Of a stretch of 64,000 bases of DNA, positions 34,775 to 41,658 are shown piece by piece. The position numbers were made by a program, and so were the translations under genes. This DNA is from Brevundimonas vesicularis (GTDB taxonomy: Bacteria; Pseudomonadota; Alphaproteobacteria; Caulobacterales; Caulobacteraceae), in assembly GCF_027886425.1 (NCBI RefSeq), contig NZ_CP115671.1:248001-312000 (forward strand). Direction: 5' to 3'. Each line of letters starts with the position of its first letter. Positions within the stretch are counted from its first letter, which is position 1. The notes beneath the pieces were generated by a model. It saw only the letters and a program-made list of their open reading frames with translations, ran no database searches and was not told where the DNA came from.

Positions 34775-36015
34775 TGTTTGGCCTGATCGACGGCAACAAC
34801 TTCTATGTCTCGTGCGAGCGGGCGTTCGATCCGACGCTGAGAGGCAAGCCGGTGATCGTGCTGTCGAACAACGACGGCTGCGCTATAGCCCGATCAGCAG
34901 AGGCCAAGGCACTCGGGATCAAGATGGGCGAGGTCTGGCACCTGTCGAAACGCACGCCCGAGTTCCGCACCGTCATCGCCAAATCGTCCAACTATGCGCT
35001 CTACGGCGGCATGAGCAGGAGGGTGTTCGAGGTGCTGTCCGAGCACTTCCAGCGCGTGGAGCCCTACTCCATCGATGAGATGTTCGTGGATCTGACGCAG
35101 TTCGCTCGGGTGGACTATTGCCGGCGTGTCCGCGACCGTGTTCGGCAGGTCGCCAAGATTCCTACCTGCATCGGCATCGGCCCGACCAAGACGCTCGCCA
35201 AGCTGGCGAACAAGCACGCCAAGGGCACAGAGATCGGCGTGTCTGATTTCAGTGATCTGGATGTCCGTCGCCAAGCGTTCGCAGAAATGCCGATCTCAGA
35301 AATCTGGGGTGTCGGTGGTGCGTCTCAGGCGAAGCTGAATGGGCTCGGTATCTTCACGGTGGATCAGTTCGCCAATCTGCCTTCGGCGTCGATCAGAAAG
35401 CTCATGACCGTGACGGGACAGCGAACCCATGCCGAGCTGAATGGGGTGTCCTGCATGCCCCTGACGCTGGCTCCGGCGAAGAAGCAGACGGTGTCGGTCA
35501 CGCGCATGTTCGGACGCCCCGTCGAGGCCTGGGAGGACATGCGGGAAGCCCTTGCGGCTCACGCATCCAGGGCCGCCGAAAAGTGCCGGACAAATGGTTT
35601 GGCCGCCACGGGGATGCAGGTGTTCTTTCACACCAATCCGCACTCCAGCGAGCCTTGGTACAACGGCCAGCGTTCGTTCGAGATTGAGCCCACGAACGAC
35701 AGCTTTTCGATCATTCGCCAGGCCGTCGGAGCTGGTCACTCGATGTGGAAGCCAGGCCTTCGTTACGCTAAGTGCGGCGTGATCCTGCTGGACCTTCGGG
35801 CGGAGGCTGTGGCGTCGCTCAATCTGCTGCCTACAGCAGACCCGGTGAGATCAGAAAAGCTTATGTTGGCTCTGGATTCCGTGAACGCGCGATTTGGGCG
35901 CGGCACGCTTCGTCCAGGCGGCATCAGCAAGGCGACCACTTGGTCCACCAGAGCGAACAATCGATCGCCGCGCTACACGACCCGATTCAGCGATCTGATG
36001 GAGGCGTCGGCCTAG
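34774..36015 (+). CDS. umuC: UmuC-type Y-family DNA polymerase
   Basis: This 413-residue translesion DNA polymerase, the catalytic subunit of polymerase V, copies across damaged bases at the cost of mutations. Motifs are LIDGNNFYVSCERAFDP at the N-terminus, PVIVLSNNDGCAIARS, the catalytic SIDEMFVDL (Asp and Glu), GIGPTKTLAKLANKHAK, and a UmuC-type C-terminal domain. The length is close to E. coli UmuC (422). It starts at the ATG overlapping the UmuD-like stop (TGATG) and is under the same LexA site. On an island it would give the host an extra inducible mutagenesis system. Confidence 0.93.
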   Translation: MFGLIDGNNFYVSCERAFDPTLRGKPVIVLSNNDGCAIARSAEAKALGIKMGEVWHLSKRTPEFRTVIAKSSNYALYGGMSRRVFEVLSEHFQRVEPYSIDEMFVDLTQFARVDYCRRVRDRVRQVAKIPTCIGIGPTKTLAKLANKHAKGTEIGVSDFSDLDVRRQAFAEMPISEIWGVGGASQAKLNGLGIFTVDQFANLPSASIRKLMTVTGQRTHAELNGVSCMPLTLAPAKKQTVSVTRMFGRPVEAWEDMREALAAHASRAAEKCRTNGLAATGMQVFFHTNPHSSEPWYNGQRSFEIEPTNDSFSIIRQAVGAGHSMWKPGLRYAKCGVILLDLRAEAVASLNLLPTADPVRSEKLMLALDSVNARFGRGTLRPGGISKATTWSTRANNRSPRYTTRFSDLMEASA

Positions 36016-36046
36016 CAACGTCTGATTTAGGCACTGAGGCCTAAGA

Positions 36047-36068
36047 CCGAAATCGACCCATAGCGGAC
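36047..36068 (+). repeat. 22-bp island repeat, copy 1
   Basis: CCGAAATCGACCCAT-A-GCGGAC, nearly identical to copy 2 at 38429-38450 (one mismatch). A degenerate relative is at 40235-40256 (CCGCTTTCCACCCAT-CTCGGTC) and another at 39527-39548. All four lie in the same orientation in intergenic DNA. The copies at 36047 and 38429 bracket the damaged sensor kinase gene. Confidence 0.5.
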
Positions 36069-36100
36069 CTAAGCACGATATATTGCTAGGTCTCTTTAGT

Positions 36101-38183
36101 TCAGGAGGCGGTTGCAGTCTGCAAGCGCCCCATTGACTGAGCCGCCAGCTTGGCGATCAGGTCTGATTGTCGGAACGGCTTCTCGAGTCGTGGCAAGTCT
36201 GGCGGCAGCCCGACCACGTCAGCGTAGCCGGACGCGATCAAGATTCCCATGTTTGGGTGCCGATGTTGAACTATCCGCGCCAAGTCTGCACCGGTGATGC
36301 CCGGCATCATATGGTCGGTGATCAGAAGATCGATTGGTCCCTTTGACGCGATGACGTCCAGCGCTTCTTCGCCAGAGCGCGCCTCCAAAACATCGAATCC
36401 GAGGTCGATGAGCATGTCGGCGGTGCTGGCCCGCACAACGTCTTCGTCGTCCACGAGCAGCACTCTGCCCGACTGGATCTCGTGATGCTTCGGCGCGGCG
36501 GGGGCCTCGCCGATCGCTTCAGCCCACGGCAGCCACAGTTCGATCGTCGTCCCCCGTCCCGGCGAACTGAATACAGCCAGGCCACCGCTCAACTGCATGG
36601 CCAGGCCGTGGACCATCGACAGCCCCAGGCCCGTTCCCTGACCGACACCCTTGGTCGAGTAAAAGGGCTCGATTGCCCTGCGCCGCGTTTCTTCGCTCAT
36701 GCCGACGCCGTTGTCGGCAACTGAGATAAGGACGTATTTGCCAGGCGATACCGGCGCTGCGTCGTCTGCGCCCACGCTCACGTTCGCCGCAGCCAAAACG
36801 AGCTTTCCGCCCTTGGGCATGGCGTCCTGGGCGTTCACAGCAAGGTTCAGAATGGCCATCTCGACCTGGTTCTGGTCAGCAACCGCACTTCCCAAATCCT
36901 CGGCGATGTCCAGTTTGAACTCGACCTGCGGCCCCAGGGTCGATCCGATCAGCGGACTGAGATCAATCAACAAGGCGGTGATGTCCACGGCGGTCGCACT
37001 TATGCCGTCGCGCAAAGGCGAGTAACCGTTGCACAAGCGTCTTTGCGCGGTCGGCGGACTGCAACGCACCCTCGATCAGCCGCTGCTCTCGCTCCCCGCC
37101 GACCTTTCGGCGGTGCAACAGGTCCAGACTGCCGAGGATTGGCGTCAGCAGATTGTTGAAATCATGCGCCACCCCGCCTGTCAGTTGGCCCATCGCCTCC
37201 AGCTTCTGGGATTGACGCAACGCTTCCTGCGTGTGTTCCAGCTCGGCCGTGCGCTCGGCGACCCTGCGCTCCAGCGTCTCTGTCATGTCACGCAAGGCCG
37301 CTTCCATGGTCTTGCGTTCGGTGACGTCAATGGAAACGCCCGCCAAGGTCAGCGGAGTTCCGTCCACGTCATAGGTCGGTTGAGCGCGGATGAGGATCCA
37401 GCGCTCGGCGCCGGCCGGCGTGATCAATCTGTATTCGACATCGTAGTCGACGCGCTGGCCGATGCTTCGTGCAATAGCCTCACCGACCATCTCTTGATCG
37501 TCAGGATGCACCGCCGCGCGCAGGGCCTGGTACGGGAAATCCGCATCCGGCTCCCGGCCGAAGTTGATCCGGCAGGTGGCGGACGTGGTCAATACCTCTG
37601 TACGCAGATCCAGCGACCAGACGCCCATCCGGCCGGCCGTGACGGCCATCGAGCGGAGGCGGTCGCTTTCCTGCACCGATGATAGCAGACGGGCGTTTTC
37701 GATAGCGATGGCCGCCGAGCGACCCAGCGCTTCCAGCCTTTCAATCGCGCTTCGGTCCGCTTCACGCACATCGGTCCAGTAGGCTCCGATCGCCGCAATC
37801 GGCTCGGGCGAACCGACCGGGACCATGACCATGCTGCGCACGAAGGTCTGCGAATAGGCCTCTTGCGGCACACGGTCGTCCAAGCGGATGTCGGTGATCG
37901 CCACAGTCTCGCGGTGCGTGATCGCCCACCCCGACACGCAGGCGTCCAACGGAAATCGCATGCCCTTGAACAGCGGCCCATCCGAGTCCTCGGCCGCGTA
38001 AAAGCATTGGTCCGCCTCGCGCACGACCACGGTGATGCCGTCCGACCCCACGATTTCGCGCGCCGTCTCGCGCAGCACGCCAACGACTTGGTCCAATGAT
38101 TTGCAGCCAGCCAGGCGTTCGCTTGCCGCGATAAGGCGGGACCATGGCAAAGCGTCAGGGGCGGTCTCGGGGCCTTGGCTCAC
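36101..38183 (-). pseudogene. Hybrid sensor histidine kinase, frameshifted
   Basis: The intact design would be GAF domain (about residues 25-165), PAS/PAC domain (180-290), HisKA (QLTGGVAHDFNNLLTPILGS), HATPase (NLAVNAQDAMP, DNGVGMS, GTGLGLSM) and a C-terminal receiver (LLVDDEDVVRAS, LLITDHMMPGITG). The frame breaks near 37005: the upstream part reads LVQRLLAFARRHKCDRRG and stops at 36963, while the expected SATAVDITALLIDLSPLIGS continues in another frame. There is no membrane segment, so it would be cytosolic and possibly a light, redox or ligand sensor. Either it is a true loss-of-function mutation or a base error. No partner regulator is adjacent. Confidence 0.8.
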
Positions 38184-38428
38184 AGCGTCGGCACTCCGTT
38201 AAATCAAGCGCTTACGCTATCACGTTATCGCCGAGGCGCGAAACATCGCAGTGAGTTTTCTCTTCACTCTCCCCATAGCCAGTAGATTTGTTGAAAATTT
38301 CGATGAAACCAGGGTCGCGCTGTCAGCCGACCGGGAGTCACATTACTGATTTCCATCTTGAGCGGACGACGACGGCGACCGCATTCCGACCGGCCGCAGA
38401 CGACCGCTTTCGGTACTGCACCTTAAGG

Positions 38429-38450
38429 CCGAAATCGACCCATTGCGGAC
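38429..38450 (+). repeat. 22-bp island repeat, copy 2
   Basis: CCGAAATCGACCCAT-T-GCGGAC, the second near-perfect copy. It lies 28 bp before the start of the nitronate monooxygenase gene. See copy 1 for the set. Confidence 0.5.
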
Positions 38451-38477
38451 ATCTAGGCTGGATCCCAACTCAAGAGC

Positions 38478-39524
38478 ATGACCTTGCTCGATCGGCTCGC
38501 GCTCCGGCTTCCAATTATACAGGCTCCAATGGCTGGGGTTTCCACACCTGAGCTAGCTGCTGCGGTTTCCAACGCCGGCGCGCTGGGCTCTATCGGTGTC
38601 GGCTCGACTAATGCCTCCGGGGCCGCCCGGATGATCGATGATGTCCGCGGGCGCACCGACGCGGCCTTCAACGTCAACGTCTTCGTTCACAACGCTCCGC
38701 GTCGTGATGCTGACCGCGAGGCGTCCTGGCTAACGGCATTAGGTCCTCTTTTTGACGAGTTTGCCGCCACGCCGCCGTCTTCCCTCGCGACGATCTATCA
38801 GAGCTTCGCCGACGATGATGACATGCTGCGCATTCTGGTCGAGCGAGCGCCTCCGGTCGTCAGCTTCCACTTCGGCTTGCCGGATCAGGCGAAGGTGAGG
38901 TCGCTGCGGCAGGCAGGATGCGTCTTGATCGCCACCGCGACGAGCCTTGATGAGGCTATCGGCGCCAAGGACGCCGGGATGGACGCTGTTGTGGCGCAAG
39001 GCTTTGAAGCCGGTGGCCACAGGGGCGTGTTCAACCCCGCTGGTGATGACGCCCGCCTAGGAACTCTCGCGCTGACACGGCTGCTTGTCGCGCAAGCCGG
39101 TTTGCCTATTATCGCCGCAGGCGGGATTATGGATGGACAGGGCATCAGATCGGTCCTCTCACTTGGAGCGATAGCGGCCCAGCTGGGAACCGCGTTCATC
39201 ACCTGTCCGGAAAGTGCAGCCGATGATGCGTATCGGAGAGCACTTCAGAGCGACGCAGCGCACCACACGGTCATGACGAATGTGATCTCGGGTCGGCCTG
39301 CCCGTTGCCTACGCAACCGCTTCACCATTTGGGCAGAGAGCGTCACTGAAGACGCGCCGGACTACCCCGTCGCCTATGACGCTGGAAAAGCCGTGAACGC
39401 AGCCGCCAAAGCAGCCGACGAGGGCGGATTTGGTGCACAGTGGGCTGGTCAAGGCGCGCCCCTGGCTCGATGCATGGGCGCTGCCGAACTCGTTCAGACG
39501 CTGGAAGCTGAACTCGCCGCTTAG
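38478..39524 (+). CDS. Nitronate monooxygenase
   Basis: This 348-residue FMN-dependent enzyme has the NMO/2-nitropropane dioxygenase TIM-barrel and oxidises alkyl nitronates to carbonyl compounds and nitrite. Family blocks are LPIIQAPMAGVSTPELAAAV, FNVNVFVH, SFHFGLPDQA, the catalytic-His motif GFEAGGHRG, PIIAAGGIMDG and AQLGTAFITCPES. The length and motifs suggest class I. A TetR regulator follows 130 bp downstream on the same strand and may control it. It is probably a detoxification cargo gene of the island. Confidence 0.9.
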   Translation: MTLLDRLALRLPIIQAPMAGVSTPELAAAVSNAGALGSIGVGSTNASGAARMIDDVRGRTDAAFNVNVFVHNAPRRDADREASWLTALGPLFDEFAATPPSSLATIYQSFADDDDMLRILVERAPPVVSFHFGLPDQAKVRSLRQAGCVLIATATSLDEAIGAKDAGMDAVVAQGFEAGGHRGVFNPAGDDARLGTLALTRLLVAQAGLPIIAAGGIMDGQGIRSVLSLGAIAAQLGTAFITCPESAADDAYRRALQSDAAHHTVMTNVISGRPARCLRNRFTIWAESVTEDAPDYPVAYDAGKAVNAAAKAADEGGFGAQWAGQGAPLARCMGAAELVQTLEAELAA

Positions 39525-39654
39525 GACCACTTTCCACCCCCAGCGTCAGTTCGGCGAGAGGGCATGGGGCCGATGTCCGTCTTTCGCGCGGGTGTCGATG
39601 TCGTGGTCCGACCTGTTGCGGACATAGTTAGATCAGTTCCGCTATAGATGGCTT

Positions 39655-40224
39655 ATGACCACCACCACTCCAACGCGGGATGCCGAAGCTACCCGACAGG
39701 CGATCCTTCGGGCTGCGCTGGACCTCTTCGCTGAGGAGGGTTTCGAGGCAGTCGGAGTCCGCTCGATTGGAGCACGCGCGGGCGTCGATTATTCGCTGAT
39801 CAGCCGATACTTCGGTGGAAAGGACGAGCTTTTCGTCGAAGTGATCAAATCTGGAAGCGTGAACTGGCAGCGTCGGTGGGGAGATCGTGAGAGCTTCGCT
39901 GAGCGCGTGACGGATGATGTTCTGGCGGTTCCAAATGGCGGAAGGGTGCTGCGCGACTTGCTCGTTCTGATGCGCTCCGCTGGATCAGATAAGGCCAAAC
40001 GCCTCATCGATGAAGCGTTGGGTCACCAAGGCTTTCGCGACCTTGAAGCATGGGTCGGGGGCGAGGACGCAGATGTCCGTGCGCGCCTGCTTATGGGCTT
40101 TCTCGCCGGTATGGCCATCACCCGCGATCTGAACAGTAAGTTTGACCTCAGTCACGAACGCGCCGTCGTAATGCGCGAGCAACTCCGTTCAGCGGTTGCT
40201 GCCTTCCTCAGGCCAGCGACTTGA
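39655..40224 (+). CDS. TetR-family transcriptional regulator
   Basis: This 189-residue regulator has an N-terminal TetR DNA-binding domain (about 10-60): RQAILRAALDLFAEEGFEAV, then GVRSIGARAGVDYSLISRYFGGKDELF. The C-terminal ligand domain is helical and belongs to no obvious subclass. It probably represses itself and the nitronate monooxygenase gene upstream. A degenerate copy of the 22-bp repeat follows its stop. Confidence 0.88.
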   Translation: MTTTTPTRDAEATRQAILRAALDLFAEEGFEAVGVRSIGARAGVDYSLISRYFGGKDELFVEVIKSGSVNWQRRWGDRESFAERVTDDVLAVPNGGRVLRDLLVLMRSAGSDKAKRLIDEALGHQGFRDLEAWVGGEDADVRARLLMGFLAGMAITRDLNSKFDLSHERAVVMREQLRSAVAAFLRPAT

Positions 40225-40234
40225 GAACGCCAGT

Positions 40235-40256
40235 CCGCTTTCCACCCATCTCGGTC
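40235..40256 (+). repeat. 22-bp island repeat, degenerate copy
   Basis: CCGCTTTCCACCCAT-CTCGGTC shares the CC-ACCCAT-CGG-C frame with copies 1 and 2. It sits between the TetR gene and the converging recombinase gene. A fourth, weaker copy is at 39527-39548. Confidence 0.35.
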
Positions 40257-40261
40257 ATTCA

Positions 40262-40993
40262 TCACCGCCGCTTCCGGGCAGCCGCCGCAGCCATGTAGCG
40301 AGCTGCCGTTGAGGCGTGCCATCGAGCACCGCGAGGGGTTGCGATGCCCTGTCTGTTCAGCTCTTCGGCCACAGCGGAAGGCTTACTGTGACCGGCCGCC
40401 ACGATGGACGCAATGATTGGGGAAAGCTCTCGCTGTCGGGCGGCTGTCTGGCGGGCCCGCGCCCGCCGAGCTAGTGTCAGGTCGCCAGCGAACTTTCCGA
40501 GCGCATCTTCAGCTCTTGGATTTCCGAGGGTGTTTACCGCCCGGCCGCTTCGGCTGGAGCGATGTGGTTCGCCCCGCGCAATCTTCTGTTTGATGGCCGC
40601 TAGCGCCTCTGTCGTTCTTCGGGAGATCATCTCCCGCTCGGCCTGTGCAATCACGGCAAGGACGCCGATGGTTAGGTCGTTAGCATCGGGAACATCCGCT
40701 GCCAGGAACCGCGCTCCACTGTCCCTCAAGGTCAATAGGAAGGCTGCGTTTCGAGAAAGCCGATCAAGCTTCGCGATCACCAGAGTCGCGTCGGTCAGCT
40801 TGGCTCGAGCGAGGGCCTTTCTAAGCACAGGTCGGTCATCGCGACGGCCTGTTTCCACCTCTGTAAACTCTGCCAGAAGGGACATCCCACGACGTCCTGC
40901 TAGCTGCTTAACGGCATGTCTCTGCGCTTCCAGGCCCAGCCCACTTCGCCCCTGTGATGCGGTGCTGACGCGATAATAAGCGATCGCCTTCAT
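40262..40993 (-). CDS. Small serine recombinase (resolvase/invertase family)
   Basis: This 243-residue protein has the N-terminal resolvase domain: AIAYYRVSTASQGRSGLGLE with the catalytic serine in YRVS, then VIAKLDRLSRN and IAQAEREMISRRTTEAL. The C-terminal region is longer than in Tn3 resolvase and ends in a recombinase-type helix-turn-helix (AEELNRQGIATPRGARWHAS). The ATG at 40993 has GGAGG six bases upstream and is preferred over the one at 41005. It is intact, unlike the large recombinase at the right end. It may be a passenger of the neighbouring transposon remnants. Confidence 0.88.
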   Translation of the reverse strand: MKAIAYYRVSTASQGRSGLGLEAQRHAVKQLAGRRGMSLLAEFTEVETGRRDDRPVLRKALARAKLTDATLVIAKLDRLSRNAAFLLTLRDSGARFLAADVPDANDLTIGVLAVIAQAEREMISRRTTEALAAIKQKIARGEPHRSSRSGRAVNTLGNPRAEDALGKFAGDLTLARRARARQTAARQRELSPIIASIVAAGHSKPSAVAEELNRQGIATPRGARWHASTAARYMAAAAARKRR

Positions 40994-41127
40994 CGAAGCC
41001 TCCAAACCATGTCTCTCGCGGCAATCGAACGTTTGCCGGAATGGTCAGGGATCAGCCAGAAGTAGAGTTTGGACAACGAGCGGCGACAAAATTCGAAAAT
41101 TGCGGCATGCGTCAACTGCGGATCATG

Positions 41128-41391
41128 TCGCCGCCTGCCGATCCAGCAGACCATCTCGTCGAGATGCCAGCGTGGCGATGGCGCCGGTCGGCGCTTCTTC
41201 AGCCGCCTGGCAGTCAGCGGTCCAAACTTCTTCGTCCAACAGCGGATGGTTTCGTAAGTGACGTCGATGCCGCGTTGGGCCAGCAGTTCCTCGACGTCGC
41301 GTATGCTCAGGCTGAAGCGGAAATAAAGCCAGACCGCATGACGGATCACCTCCGCCGGGAAGCGGTGGCGCTTGAACGACAGCGGCTTCAT
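41128..41391 (-). pseudogene. IS6-family transposase, N-terminal fragment
   Basis: The first 88 or so residues of an IS6/IS26-type transposase are present: MKPLSFKRHRFPAEVIRHAV, WLYFRFSLSIRDVEELLAQR, ETIRCWTKKFGPL and PSPRWHLDEMVCWIG, which includes the first Asp of the DDE triad. After WIGRRR the similarity ends and unrelated codons continue into the resolvase gene. It is inactive. A different, C-terminal IS6 fragment lies at 49446-49972 on the same strand. Confidence 0.85.
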
Positions 41392-41456
41392 AAAATCGTC
41401 CCCAGTCAGCCCTTTACGGGCATCCTCAGTGGAGACAAGTTAGCGTTAGACTGACA

Positions 41457-41567
41457 TCACCGACCCAACTCTCTGGCCACAGCCCCGGCGCTCAGCCCAC
41501 TGTTGGCGACCCGATCAACGGCCTCCCGCTTGGACGAATCCGGAAACACCCGGCGTTGAACACTCAT
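41457..41567 (-). pseudogene. IS3-type transposase OrfA, N-terminal fragment
   Basis: 36 codons read MSVQRRVFPDSSKREAVDRV, then ANSGLSAGAVARELGR and stop. This is the start of the OrfA helix-turn-helix of IS3-like elements (SxxFKREAVxxV.....S....A.ELG). The rest of the element is missing. It directly abuts the IS6 fragment, a nested scar of mobile elements. Confidence 0.7.
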
Positions 41568-41658
41568 CAGACACTCCTCTCCAGCTCCGAAAAGCTAGCA
41601 TGGGTGTCCACTCAAACGAGGGAGGATCACATCAATGGGTCCTCAGCCTAGCGAAGAT

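Noticed and set aside
40990..41127. C-terminal part of a 133-codon fused transposase frame
   Set aside because: Residues after about 88 have no similarity to IS6 proteins and overlap the resolvase start; treated as noise beyond the truncation.
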